This document shows positions 8,226 to 17,009 of a DNA stretch of 64,000 bases, piece after piece (the stretch's first letter is position 1; the number at the start of each line of letters is the position of its first letter). Source of the stretch: Treponema medium (GTDB taxonomy: Bacteria; Spirochaetota; Spirochaetia; Treponematales; Treponemataceae); the NCBI RefSeq assembly GCF_017161265.1, contig NZ_CP031393.1, positions 1,116,001 through 1,180,000 on the forward strand, in the 5' to 3' direction. The notes under the pieces were generated by a model. It was not told the DNA's origin and did not search any database. It saw nothing but the letters and a program-made list of their open reading frames with translations. A program made the translations under genes and the position numbers.

Positions 8226-9528
8226 AGCGATCAGAAAAAAAGCCGAGCATAAATTCGTACCGTATCTGTATTCCGTACTTAATGGAGATGACGCTTTTTT
8301 CCCGTTGCATATTCCGGCGGCACGAGGTTCCGCAACGGATGATTTTGCCATGCGGAAAACGGAAGCGGAAAAACTGTACCGGCATTCAAAGCAGGCAAAG
8401 GGATTCGGCTACACGGTGATGAGTGCTGTTGTTAAAACCCGCAGTAAGGGAGTGCAGACCATTATTGAAAAAATCCTATTTGAAAGCGAAGCTGATTTTT
8501 TGCGATTTATTCAAAAAGAAACGGAAGCCTGCAATTTCAAAACAAACCTCGAACATATTAAAATGCAATGTCTCAAACTTGATGCTGCAGATATTATGCA
8601 TGACTGGACGGTCAAGCATAGTTCCGTTTTAACCGAGGCGTTTGACGCACAGTATTGGGAACAGCTTTTTTTATGCGCGGATTGGTTTATACATCATAGC
8701 CCGTGCGGATTATACCTGCGCGAAATTCCGCTTCCAGTACACACAAAGTTTATCGAACAAAACCGTGCACTCATTTTCTCGCTGTATTGCGCACTCAAAA
8801 GAGATTGGCATCGAGATGAAACCGCTGGGCAGCGCAGTGATAGAGCACAACCGCTCGCTGCTGAATCCTGCAATGGGCGTAGCGCGGGAGAAAAAGCAAC
8901 GGAATTACAAAACACTGCGGAAGCTATATATGCCGAATGGGGAGTTCGCACGGCATCGCCATTTGTCCGTCTCCGTTTATTGGATGAGGCAATCAGCGTA
9001 ACTATTGCGGGAGAAACGCTTAAAAGCGGTGAAGTACAACTACCGCTTGAATCGTTTGCAACACTGCGCTTTAATTCCGTCGATACTATTTTTATTGTTG
9101 AAAATCTGCTGGTGTATTTGACATTCCCCACTGTTCCTAAAGGGCTCTGCATTTTCGGTTCGGGATTTGCCGCCGTACAATTACAGCACAATATCCATCT
9201 ACGTCAAAAGAAGCTCTATTACTTCGGGGATATAGACGAACACGGTTTTGAAATCCTGTCGGAATTTCGTGCAATCTTTCCGGACGTTACCTCATTTTGT
9301 ATGGATAGCACAACTTACCAAACATTCGCGCAGTTTGCCGTTCCCGGAAAATCCTCTAAGCGGAATAGTGCCGACCTGTGTCTCACCGCCGAAGAGTTAG
9401 CGCTTTTCCGTTATTTGCGGGAACACACCGAGTGCAACAGACTTGAGCAGGAACGTCTTCCGCAGGATTTTATCAAGGAAAGACTCGCATCACTTATAAC
9501 GATAAGGAATAGTTATGCAAAGCTCTGA
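8212..9528 (+). CDS. jetD: Wadjet JetD, topoisomerase VI-like (Toprim) nuclease
   Basis: The 438-residue protein has the DUF3322/DUF2220 layout of JetD, the nuclease subunit that cleaves plasmid DNA. The Toprim metal site is visible as a glutamate in 'VENLLVYL' (about E297) and the D-x-D in 'YFGDIDEHG' (about D340 and D342). I prefer the ATG at 8212 over an in-frame ATG at 8182, because it follows a GGAAGAG and gives a 14-base overlap with jetC. The same 14-base overlap joins jetD and jetA. A short divergent stretch rich in Arg, Ser and Ala near residues 205-230 looks like a loop insertion. Confidence 0.88.
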   Translation: MISVEAIRKKAEHKFVPYLYSVLNGDDAFFPLHIPAARGSATDDFAMRKTEAEKLYRHSKQAKGFGYTVMSAVVKTRSKGVQTIIEKILFESEADFLRFIQKETEACNFKTNLEHIKMQCLKLDAADIMHDWTVKHSSVLTEAFDAQYWEQLFLCADWFIHHSPCGLYLREIPLPVHTKFIEQNRALIFSLYCALKRDWHRDETAGQRSDRAQPLAAESCNGRSAGEKATELQNTAEAIYAEWGVRTASPFVRLRLLDEAISVTIAGETLKSGEVQLPLESFATLRFNSVDTIFIVENLLVYLTFPTVPKGLCIFGSGFAAVQLQHNIHLRQKKLYYFGDIDEHGFEILSEFRAIFPDVTSFCMDSTTYQTFAQFAVPGKSSKRNSADLCLTAEELALFRYLREHTECNRLEQERLPQDFIKERLASLITIRNSYAKL

Positions 9529-11053
9529 CAGTGCATATATAGCAACCTTAATTGCGGAAGATTCGGGATTGCGGCTTTTACGTTCAAAGAATCCCGCACC
9601 GGTTATTTCATTTCTTTTTAAAATATTCAGAGAGCGGCATCTGCAAACCGTCAATGCAGATCGGTTTGAAACGCTGCTGGCGGATTTTTTGCGATCACAG
9701 GAATTTTCCGGTTTTGACAATAGCAGTATCGACGATTGGTATGATTGGGAAACGGCAGAAATACAAAACAGCGAAGAGTTCAGACTTGCAACGCAAAGCA
9801 TCGAGGCGCGCGCTCATTTTTTAGCAAATAAATGGTGTTCGGAAAAGGTCGGCTATATCAAAAAATACTATAATGAGCGGCAGGATGTGATTATCGAACT
9901 GAGCGCGGGAGTGGAACGGCTGTTTACCTGGCTGGATACGATGGATTCAAAAATGTTTATCGGTACAGAATCCCGCTTTCAAGATATTCTGCATAAACTC
10001 AGAGAGCTTTCGGAAAACACTACGCACGATCCTCAAACACAAATTGCAGAACTTGAAAAACAGAAAGAAGCATTGCAGCAACGTATAGATGCAATTAAAA
10101 CAACCGGAGAGGCGGAAGTGTATACGCCGGTGCAAATGGTTGAACGGTTACGTGAAGTTTCAAAAGCGGCACGCGAACTCTTATCGGATTTCCGGCAGGT
10201 AGAAGAAAATTTTAAAACCATTCTTGCTGATGTATACAAAAAACAGTCGGTGAGCGAAACAAAAGGCGCGGTGCTTGGCTACGCCCTTGATGCCAATTTG
10301 GAAATGAAGGAAACTCCGCAGGGGCAAACCTTCGATTCTTTTTGGGACTTTCTTGCAGCCGATGCCGGTAAAAACGAGATCAATCACTTAACCCGGACGA
10401 TTATCGCACAGGTAACCGAGCATGGCATTGCATGGGAGGATTCCTTCCTGCTGCACCTCAAGCAATATCTGCATGAAGCGGGGCGGAAGATTATCGACAC
10501 CAACCATTCGCTGACGCACCGGCTCAACCGTGTGCTGCTTTCGCGTGACTGCGGTGATCACAAACAGCTGACCGAACTTATTGCTTTTATCAAGACGAAA
10601 GCCTTTGAATTAGCCGAGCGTGATATTGTTTTTCCGAAAGAGTTTGGTATTCAAACAAAAGCGGTACTGCATTTCCCGCAGGCACGGACGCTTATCCTTC
10701 CGCCGCTTAACCAAAGCTTTGAACCGATCGTATCATTCACCGAGCAAGAGTCGGCAGCGCTGCTGCAGCGAAGCGGTATTTTTAATCAATTTTATATTGA
10801 TGAAGCCTTGCTCAAAAAACATATTGAACAGTATCGCAGTCAATTTCTCCATAGCGCCGTTCAATTTTCGCTGCACGACTTGAGCGAAAAATTCCCGATA
10901 GAAAAAGGTCTTTCCGAAGTCGCCGCCTATTTTGCCCTTGCGCCGAAACTCAAACCCGCCGCCGTTATCCTCGATGATGCAACCGAGCGGATTACATACA
11001 CATACAACGGCAAGTCAGTGGCGCTGACAGTGCCTAAGATTCTATTCGGGTAA
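9515..11053 (+). CDS. jetA: Wadjet JetA (DUF3375, MukF/MksF-like kleisin)
   Basis: The 512-residue protein fits DUF3375. It starts with 'LLRSKNPAPVISFLFKIFRE', the conserved N-terminal winged-helix region. A coiled coil of about 40 residues (170-200, 'IAELEKQKEALQQRID') follows, then a long helical region and a C-terminal beta-rich part. In Wadjet, JetA is the kleisin that closes the JetC ring and binds JetB. The start overlaps the end of jetD by 14 bases, so jetC, jetD and jetA form one tight operon. In described Wadjet loci jetA is normally first, so its last place here is unusual. The stop lies about 30 bases from a convergent ABC gene. Confidence 0.87.
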   Translation: MQSSDSAYIATLIAEDSGLRLLRSKNPAPVISFLFKIFRERHLQTVNADRFETLLADFLRSQEFSGFDNSSIDDWYDWETAEIQNSEEFRLATQSIEARAHFLANKWCSEKVGYIKKYYNERQDVIIELSAGVERLFTWLDTMDSKMFIGTESRFQDILHKLRELSENTTHDPQTQIAELEKQKEALQQRIDAIKTTGEAEVYTPVQMVERLREVSKAARELLSDFRQVEENFKTILADVYKKQSVSETKGAVLGYALDANLEMKETPQGQTFDSFWDFLAADAGKNEINHLTRTIIAQVTEHGIAWEDSFLLHLKQYLHEAGRKIIDTNHSLTHRLNRVLLSRDCGDHKQLTELIAFIKTKAFELAERDIVFPKEFGIQTKAVLHFPQARTLILPPLNQSFEPIVSFTEQESAALLQRSGIFNQFYIDEALLKKHIEQYRSQFLHSAVQFSLHDLSEKFPIEKGLSEVAAYFALAPKLKPAAVILDDATERITYTYNGKSVALTVPKILFG

Positions 11054-11083
11054 CAATAATGGGTAATAAGGCAGGTACGGATG

Positions 11084-11941
11084 TCATCTCCCCCTATACC
11101 GCTTCCATATTCGGATAATCAGCTTTTCGGCGATAATCAGGAAGAGGCCGAGCACGAAAGGCAGGCCGATCAAAAGCGCCGGATGTTCCATACCGATTTG
11201 CGCCGCCGCGATGGTGTTTTCAAGATAGACGAACAGCAGTGCGGCACAGATTGTTCCGATAACGGAGCGTCCGCCTGCATACGCAAGCACGAGGGCGATC
11301 CAACCCTTGCCGGCGCTTTGGTTTGGAACAAAGGCTCCCAGCTGGAGGGATAACAGGCAGCCTGCCAACGCCGCCGCCGCCCCGGACATACCCATTGCCG
11401 CTATCTTTAACCGTGCGGTATGCACCCCAATCGAATCCAAAAATACAGAATCTTTTCCGAGTATCTTTATCCGTAAGCCTGTTTTGGTGTAGCGGCAAAA
11501 GAGCGCAAGTCCGAGGCCGGTCAAAACGGCGAGCGCCGCGCTCGCCGTTTTGACGAGCTGCGGCTGAAGCAGCAGCTCCGGCGGCAGCGCAACGATACTC
11601 CGGTTACCGAAAAACCGTGTACTCAGTATGGAAACAAAGCCCGCAGCGGTTAAGTTTACCGCAAGTCCGACTATGTAGATATTGGCTTTACGATAGATAG
11701 CAAGATAGGTAATAAACATACTTAACCCTGCACCCAACGTAAGCGAGAGGGCAAGCCCCGGAATAAGACCGCCGAGGCTTTCGGTTAATAGAATTCCGCC
11801 GATTCCCGTAAAGGCGCTTAAAAGCATCAGTCCTTCTATTCCGACGTTCAACAGCCCTGCATATTCCGAAACGAGGGCAGCGCAGGCGGCAATCAGCAGC
11901 GGCGCGGCTTGTGCAATCAGTGTAATCGATGCGGTTATCAT
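11084..11941 (-). CDS. BMP-type ABC importer permease (NupQ/YufQ-like)
   Basis: The 285-residue membrane protein has about eight hydrophobic helices and belongs to the BPD_transp_2 permease family. The N-terminal 'AALVSEYAGLLNVGIEGLML' is a hallmark of the YufQ/NupQ branch used with BMP binding proteins. It would form one half of the inner-membrane channel. Its ATG overlaps the stop of the upstream permease (ATGA type, 11938-11941), so the two are translationally coupled. It is the last gene of a four-gene operon. The family imports nucleosides or related compounds. The exact substrate cannot be read from sequence. Confidence 0.85.
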   Translation of the reverse strand: MITASITLIAQAAPLLIAACAALVSEYAGLLNVGIEGLMLLSAFTGIGGILLTESLGGLIPGLALSLTLGAGLSMFITYLAIYRKANIYIVGLAVNLTAAGFVSILSTRFFGNRSIVALPPELLLQPQLVKTASAALAVLTGLGLALFCRYTKTGLRIKILGKDSVFLDSIGVHTARLKIAAMGMSGAAAALAGCLLSLQLGAFVPNQSAGKGWIALVLAYAGGRSVIGTICAALLFVYLENTIAAAQIGMEHPALLIGLPFVLGLFLIIAEKLIIRIWKRYRGR

Positions 11942-12987
11942 ACAGGACTTCCTTTTCGTTTTTGCCGGAAAAAATCAACCGTTATCAATATAAACGCAAT
12001 CCCCTGTACAATTGACGAAAGGTCAAAGGACGTGCTTGTCTGGAGCATCGCAGCCTTGCCGCCTGCTTCCATCCACGCAAAAAACAGCGCGCCGAATACC
12101 GCACCCAACGGATGATTGCGCCCGATAAGCGCGGCGGAGATACCGCTCCAGCCTAGTCCCGACGTAATGCCTGCGTAGACATAGTGTCGCGAGCCGTATA
12201 CGCTGAATGCGCCCGCAAGTCCGTGGGCTGCTGCGCCGAATGTCAGCGCCAAGACTGAAATCAAGCCGACCTTAATTCCTTGGGATTGTGCGAAAGCGCG
12301 GTTATTGCCGGTTAATCCGAGTTCGTAGCCGTAGCGGGTACGCTTGAACATCCAGAAAAGCAGCGCCGTTATTATCACCGTAAAAAAGATACTGCTATTC
12401 AATGTCGAAGGAGGCCAAAAAGAAGTGAAGAACCACGCTTCGGTTGTATATGGGGTTGCCATCAGATTGCTTGCAGAATCTCTGAATATATCGTTGACGC
12501 CGTAGTCGATGAGTGGGAGCAGTGCGCAGGATAATAAATAGGTGCTGATCAGTTCGGTAATGCCGAGAAATTGTTTCAAAAAAGCGGAAATAAAACCTAA
12601 AAGGCCGGAGCAAAGAGCCGCGAGTATACATCCGGCGATAAGGCCGAAGGGCTGCGGGAACTGTGGTGTCAGCAATGCGAATTCCACCGCGATAAACGAA
12701 GCGAGATACGCTTGCCCCTCGCCGCCGAGGTTGAAAAAGCCTGCCTTTGCCGGAAGGATAAAACCCATCGCGCAGAGCAAAATGAGTGAGGCTTGGTCGA
12801 GCATATTGCCGAAATAAAACGTATTGGTAAAAGGGGAAATAAAAAACGCGATAAGCGTTTCGAGCGGTTCTTCGCTCTGCGCTGCCAAACAGATTGCCGC
12901 CGCGGCTGCGCTTGCGGTTACCGAAATAATACTGTTTAAAAGCGGGGCTGCTTTTTTGAGACGGTGTTGTTGCGTATCTTTATTCAT
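11938..12987 (-). CDS. BMP-type ABC importer permease (NupP/YufP-like)
   Basis: The 349-residue protein has about ten predicted membrane helices and is the second permease of the operon. 'AGFFNLGGEGQAYLASF' is the characteristic motif of the YufP/NupP branch and mirrors the NVGIEG motif of its partner. It overlaps the ATPase gene by 8 bases and the next permease by 4. With the partner permease it should form the heterodimeric channel of a nucleoside-type importer. No unusual features were seen. Confidence 0.87.
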   Translation of the reverse strand: MNKDTQQHRLKKAAPLLNSIISVTASAAAAAICLAAQSEEPLETLIAFFISPFTNTFYFGNMLDQASLILLCAMGFILPAKAGFFNLGGEGQAYLASFIAVEFALLTPQFPQPFGLIAGCILAALCSGLLGFISAFLKQFLGITELISTYLLSCALLPLIDYGVNDIFRDSASNLMATPYTTEAWFFTSFWPPSTLNSSIFFTVIITALLFWMFKRTRYGYELGLTGNNRAFAQSQGIKVGLISVLALTFGAAAHGLAGAFSVYGSRHYVYAGITSGLGWSGISAALIGRNHPLGAVFGALFFAWMEAGGKAAMLQTSTSFDLSSIVQGIAFILITVDFFRQKRKGSPV

Positions 12988-14698
12988 CTTTACTCGCCTG
13001 CATCATCGCCGCAATGATTTCCGCGCGGTTATATGCGGAACGTTCCATAAAGCGGGTCAGGACACCGCGGTATAATACATGAATACGGTCGCAGGTTTCA
13101 AGCGCAGCGTCTACATCCGAGGTGAGCACGATAACCGCTGCCCCTTTTTCAGCGAGATTGCGGAGCCGCTGCAGCAGTGCAAGCTGTACCTTCCTGTCCA
13201 GCCCCCAATAGGGTTCGGCACAGATAACCAACTGCGGCGGCGGATTGTCGAGTTCGCGGCTGAAAATCAGTTTTTGAATCATACCGCCTGATAAGCTCAA
13301 CACCGAATCTTTCCACGAGCGGGGAATATCGAATGAACAGCTGCGCTTCCATGCTTCAACCGCCGCGGGGGAGTAAATACCGAAGCGGTACAGCGAGGCA
13401 CGTGCGCGGACATAGAGGTTCTCCGCAATGCTGTGTCTGCCGGCAATGCCGTTCCTCATCCGCTTGCTGGGGATGTAGGCGTAGGTTTCGCGCGGTATGC
13501 GGCTTAGGGGCTGCCCGTCAAACCGGATAGTACCGCTGTCCGGTTTGAGCGTGTTGACCAGTAGATATTCCAAAAGTTCCAGCCCCTGCTTTTTTATGCC
13601 GACGACTCCGGTTATCTTCCCGTGCGGAACATCGATTGAAAAATCCGAAAAGCGGACTCCTCTGTTGCTGACGGCAGCAACATGCGAAACAGTCAGTCCC
13701 GCCGCCGGTTTTGACGAAGGAGCCTGAAACTGCGATGTAGAAGAACTTTGGAACTGCGATGCCGGAGAGACCGTACTCGATTGTAGCGTGCCCTTTAGCG
13801 CTGCTTTGGATGGGGATGCCGCAGACGGATGTTCCGAAGATGGTGCGTCGGATTGTGGTGTATTTGTATACGATGAAGTATTAATGTTTGATGAACCGGC
13901 GGCTGTACCGGTATCGGCTTGAATCGGCGGAGTATCCGATTGTACTTCGGCGGCAGTCCATTCCGTCTGTTCGGAACCGAAAATTTCTTGCAGCAGGAGG
14001 TTTACATTTACGGTAGAATCGATTGAACCGTTCCATACCGTTTTGCCGTTTCGCAGAATATGCACCGTGTCCATAAAGCTCAACACTTCTTGAATGCGGT
14101 GTGTTACTACGATAATACATGCGCCCCTGTCCGCGCAGCTGCGGAGTGTGCCGTATAGCTGGGTAATTTCCTGCGGACTAAAGGAGGCGGACGGTTCGTC
14201 TAAGAAGAACACGGAAGGATTTTTAAGCAGCGCTTCTCCGATTGCCGCCCAGTGCAGCTGCGCCGTATCGAGTGTTTCCGCTTTTGGGATGAGCGGCAGC
14301 ACGATACCGTAGCGGGCGAGCGCCGCCGCAATTGCGTTTTGAGTTTTTTGGGGCGAAAGAACGTTGGCGGCAATATCTTTTGCGGTATGTAATCCGATTG
14401 CAAGGTTTTCCCATACCGTAAGCTCCGCCGAAAGCTGCGGATGCTGAGGCGTCAGCACGAGCCCCCGTGCAATACCGTCTGCAGCGGAACGTAAGCTCAG
14501 CGCTTCGCCATTGTAAAGGATGCGGCCACTGTCCGGTTGTAAATGACCGGTACAGAGGCGGGCAAGCGTTGACTTTCCGGCGCCGTTTTCGCCTAACAGC
14601 GCATGTATCTTGCCTGCCTCAAACTCAATGCTTACCCCGTCTACAGCCGTAATACCGTTTTCCGGAAACGTAAAGCGTAAGTTTTCCGTCGAAAACAC
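12980..14698 (-). CDS. BMP-type ABC importer ATPase, two ABC domains with long Ser/Thr linker
   Basis: The 572-residue protein carries two ABC domains, as in the NupO/RbsA group. Domain 1 has Walker A GENGAGKS and Walker B 'VFFLDEPSASFS', but its signature region reads 'LDTAQLHWAAIG' instead of a clear LSGGQ. Domain 2 lacks a proper Walker A ('VVGIKKQGLELLEYL') but keeps LSGGMIQK. Degeneracy of domain 2 is usual in this group. The weak signature in domain 1 is less usual. Between the domains is an odd linker of about 90 residues rich in Ser, Thr, Pro, Gln and Ala (about 245-335), which makes the protein longer than the usual 500 or so. It powers the two downstream permeases. Confidence 0.88.
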   Translation of the reverse strand: MFSTENLRFTFPENGITAVDGVSIEFEAGKIHALLGENGAGKSTLARLCTGHLQPDSGRILYNGEALSLRSAADGIARGLVLTPQHPQLSAELTVWENLAIGLHTAKDIAANVLSPQKTQNAIAAALARYGIVLPLIPKAETLDTAQLHWAAIGEALLKNPSVFFLDEPSASFSPQEITQLYGTLRSCADRGACIIVVTHRIQEVLSFMDTVHILRNGKTVWNGSIDSTVNVNLLLQEIFGSEQTEWTAAEVQSDTPPIQADTGTAAGSSNINTSSYTNTPQSDAPSSEHPSAASPSKAALKGTLQSSTVSPASQFQSSSTSQFQAPSSKPAAGLTVSHVAAVSNRGVRFSDFSIDVPHGKITGVVGIKKQGLELLEYLLVNTLKPDSGTIRFDGQPLSRIPRETYAYIPSKRMRNGIAGRHSIAENLYVRARASLYRFGIYSPAAVEAWKRSCSFDIPRSWKDSVLSLSGGMIQKLIFSRELDNPPPQLVICAEPYWGLDRKVQLALLQRLRNLAEKGAAVIVLTSDVDAALETCDRIHVLYRGVLTRFMERSAYNRAEIIAAMMQASKDE

Positions 14699-14707
14699 AA
14701 AGGAATC

Positions 14708-15730
14708 CTAGTGAGCGGATAAGGTCAATGCTCCGGTTTTAACGCCGTCTATCAGTTGTTGTACTTTTTGAGTAATGTCTGCCGGTACGGCGGAAGGTAC
14801 TCCTTCAAAAGCAAAGTTTACCGCACCGTCTTTTATGCCGAGTTCTGCCGAAGTGCCGAATTCCAAACGTCCTTCTACAAAAGCAATCACAGAGTCGGTA
14901 CAGGCTGTCTTTTGGCTAACCTCCGTTGAACCGACTACAATGTCCTTCCCGTAGGAATATCCCGGCCGGTCAAACCACATCACATACGCGCCGTGTTCCC
15001 GGGCAGCGGCAACAACTCCGGCATTTCCGCCGCCGCAGATTGTTAAGATGACATCAGCTTTATTTTTGATCATCGAAGCGGCAAGCTCGGAGGCTTTGGC
15101 GGCGTCATACCAATTACCGAGGACACGGAAATCCAGCTCAAAGTTTTTATTGACGGCTTTTGCTCCGTCCAAGTAGCCTTTCCGTATTTTGTCATTCATA
15201 ACCGGAAACTCCTGTCCGGCGAGAAGACCGATCTTATACGCAGCGTTTGCATTCTTCATTGAACTGCTGCTGACGAGCGCGGCGTAGTAACCGTTGAGGT
15301 AACCCTGTTCGTACTGATTAAATCCGACGGTTTTTATTTGAGCGTTTCCGGCAAGGTAGCCGTCCAGCAGCAGGAATTTTTGTTTGGGCGCGGATTGCAG
15401 TACCTTTTCTGCGATTGCCGGCAACGAAGGATTGGAACTGATAATGAGATCATACTTTTTGCTCAGGGCGAGCGCTGTCAGTCCGTTCTGCCATTCACCC
15501 TGATTCACACCGCCTTCTACAACCTTGACGGTAACCGGTTTCCCCTTTTTGTCCAACTGCGCCTTCGCATCCTGTACACCCTCTACGAGCAATTCATACG
15601 TCGGGTTTCCTTTGACAATTCCGGGTACAAAGACCGCAATGGAAACCGCTTTAGGTTTTGCAAAAAGAGGTACGCCTGCGATTAAGGCGATACTACAACC
15701 GAGTATGATGATTTTTTGTTTTAACGTCAT
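14708..15730 (-). CDS. BMP family substrate-binding protein
   Basis: The 340-residue protein belongs to the Bmp/PnrA (Med) periplasmic binding family, whose treponemal relative TmpC/PnrA binds purine nucleosides. It starts with a hydrophobic signal sequence ending 'GVPLFAKPK'. The only cysteine (C12) lies before the hydrophobic stretch rather than after it, so I see a type I signal and no lipobox. TmpC, in contrast, is a lipoprotein. 'LLEGVQDAK'-type and 'TVGFNQYEQGYLNGYYAAL' segments are family hallmarks. It is the first gene of the importer operon, with a structured leader upstream. The substrate is probably a nucleoside, by family inference. Confidence 0.86.
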   Translation of the reverse strand: MTLKQKIIILGCSIALIAGVPLFAKPKAVSIAVFVPGIVKGNPTYELLVEGVQDAKAQLDKKGKPVTVKVVEGGVNQGEWQNGLTALALSKKYDLIISSNPSLPAIAEKVLQSAPKQKFLLLDGYLAGNAQIKTVGFNQYEQGYLNGYYAALVSSSSMKNANAAYKIGLLAGQEFPVMNDKIRKGYLDGAKAVNKNFELDFRVLGNWYDAAKASELAASMIKNKADVILTICGGGNAGVVAAAREHGAYVMWFDRPGYSYGKDIVVGSTEVSQKTACTDSVIAFVEGRLEFGTSAELGIKDGAVNFAFEGVPSAVPADITQKVQQLIDGVKTGALTLSAH

Positions 15731-15841
15731 GTTACACTCCTATAAAAACTTTTGCAGGAAACATAAGTTTCCGAAAAAGTTTTTAGTCGTGCACGCATTA
15801 CGCGCACACGTAAATAATCAAGTTTGCGTAAGCAAACTTGA

Positions 15842-15908
15842 GATAAAAAGCTCCGACGCTATTTTAGGCGGAGCTTTTTATCGTAGCTCCTTACTGTATT
15901 AACTATAG
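15842..15908 (-). promoter_or_regulatory. Attenuator-like leader of the BMP importer operon
   Basis: On the minus strand a possible -10 box TATAAT near 15915 is followed by three complementary segments. Segment 1 (GGAGCT, 15890-15885) can pair with segment 2 (AGCTCC, 15875-15870). Segment 2 can instead pair with segment 3 in a perfect 14-bp stem (CGGAGCTTTTTATC, 15869-15882, with its complement 15842-15855), which ends in a T run. The two pairings exclude each other, as in terminator/antiterminator switches. Two more hairpins follow before the gene, at 15819-15840 (CAAGTTTGC/GCAAACTTG) and 15744-15784. I do not recognise a known riboswitch here. Confidence 0.45.
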
Positions 15909-16134
15909 CTAATTATAAATAAAGCGATTAAAAATGGTAAAATTGTTAACCGACAGGCTCATACCGTACAATATTTCTCTATTCTTGTCTAGGATTTTTG
16001 ACAGAGTGAGAGGGCGACCTGCTTGTTATTTTAATAAAAATAATGCATAGTAACCGACAATGCCTAGCCTATAATGCGGTTGTTTTATCGCTATCAGTTT
16101 TAAGAATACCCTTATCCTCAAAACGGAGAAACGC

Positions 16135-16638
16135 ATGCGTAAACTTTATACCATTACAGTCGGAATATTTTTAATCCTTTTGTTTGCAGCTTGTACGCAG
16201 TTTACTACAGATATAGACGTATTTTTGAGTTATTGGTCGACGGAAGTTGCCGCTACGGATTTTACGCTCGATAAACCATATATCAGTATAGGAGAGACAT
16301 CGTATGTATCATCGATGGAAGACGTAATAGTTACGATTAAACTGCGGAATCCCAAAAAATTGACCCTCAAGATGCCGACATCCTCCGATAAGGTTATCCG
16401 TTTTCCGGGGCTGTCTACTCAACCTCAGTACGGTATAGAAAAAGACTATACCCTCACGCAAACGACAAGCAATAAACTCATCCTCACATATAAGAAAGAC
16501 TTTTTACAAGCGCACGAATGGAGTAACGGCAATATCGGAGCCGAGATTACCTTCATTGCTGATGACAATAGAGTGTTCGACAAGCGATTCAGTATGAACC
16601 TCAAGGCGGCGCGCAGTATGCAGGGGCTTTCAGGATAA
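16135..16638 (+). CDS. Treponemal lipoprotein, unknown function, possibly truncated
   Basis: The 167-residue protein begins with a lipoprotein signal, 'MRKLYTITVGIFLILLFAAC', with lipobox FAAC. It would be lipidated and exported. The rest looks beta-rich (alternating hydrophobics, 'VIVTIKLRNPKKLTLKM') and I do not recognise a family. The start follows ACGGAGAA. The same reading frame continues after the stop at 16636-16638 as an acidic and lysine-rich stretch to 16806, which suggests that the gene was once longer and has acquired a stop. No operon partners are close. Confidence 0.6.
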   Translation: MRKLYTITVGIFLILLFAACTQFTTDIDVFLSYWSTEVAATDFTLDKPYISIGETSYVSSMEDVIVTIKLRNPKKLTLKMPTSSDKVIRFPGLSTQPQYGIEKDYTLTQTTSNKLILTYKKDFLQAHEWSNGNIGAEITFIADDNRVFDKRFSMNLKAARSMQGLSG

Positions 16639-16659
16639 CCCCTTGCTTTCATTACCCCC

Positions 16660-16806
16660 ATGAACGGACAAAGCCCGAATACGGCATTTACCAAAAAGCT
16701 GGAAGAAAAAGTAAATGAAACCAAAGAAGACGAAGAGAAACGGAGGGAATATATGTTAATAACTCATTTGAAAAAGATGCCCGTCATGAAGGCTGGAAAG
16801 CCGGTA
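16660..16806 (+). pseudogene. Possible decayed 3' part of the lipoprotein gene
   Basis: Reading on in the frame of the lipoprotein after its stop gives a charged peptide ('TKKLEEKVNETKEDEEKRRE') and then a stop at 16804-16806. Near 16755 the neighbouring frame gives a more protein-like continuation ('NNSFEKDARHEGWKAGIAP'). Together this looks like a lost C-terminal part with a nonsense change and a frameshift. The rest of the space up to 16929 shows nothing I can name. Confidence 0.3.
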
Positions 16807-16929
16807 TAGCCCCACGAATAGTGTATTGCTTTTGTATGCACATCAGCGTATATGAATATATTGCTTTTAAATTATTGAACAGACAAATGTACATATTGAC
16901 ATAAACCGTTAAATGTTTCAAATATAGTA

Positions 16930-16978
16930 GGTCATCTCTAAAAGTTCGCTTATCGGCTAAACGTTTTTAGAGGTGCCC
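16930..16978. repeat. GGGCAYCTCTAAAAA hairpin, copy upstream of potA
   Basis: GGTCATCTCTAAAAG and TTTTTAGAGGTGCCC (16964-16978) form an imperfect hairpin just before the potA ribosome binding site. It is one of several copies in the window (see 21600, 31629, 31731, 39486, and a half site at 2730). Confidence 0.7.
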
Positions 16979-17009
16979 TATAACGAGTTGAAGGGGGCGC
17001 GATGCGTCA

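Noticed and set aside
8642-9001. Overlapping plus-strand frame of 119 residues inside jetD
   Set aside because: It is in another frame of a gene with clear Toprim motifs and has no start signal or family resemblance.
15740-15900. Known purine riboswitch before the BMP operon
   Set aside because: The conserved core of that class is not visible. Only hairpins and an attenuator-like arrangement can be supported.
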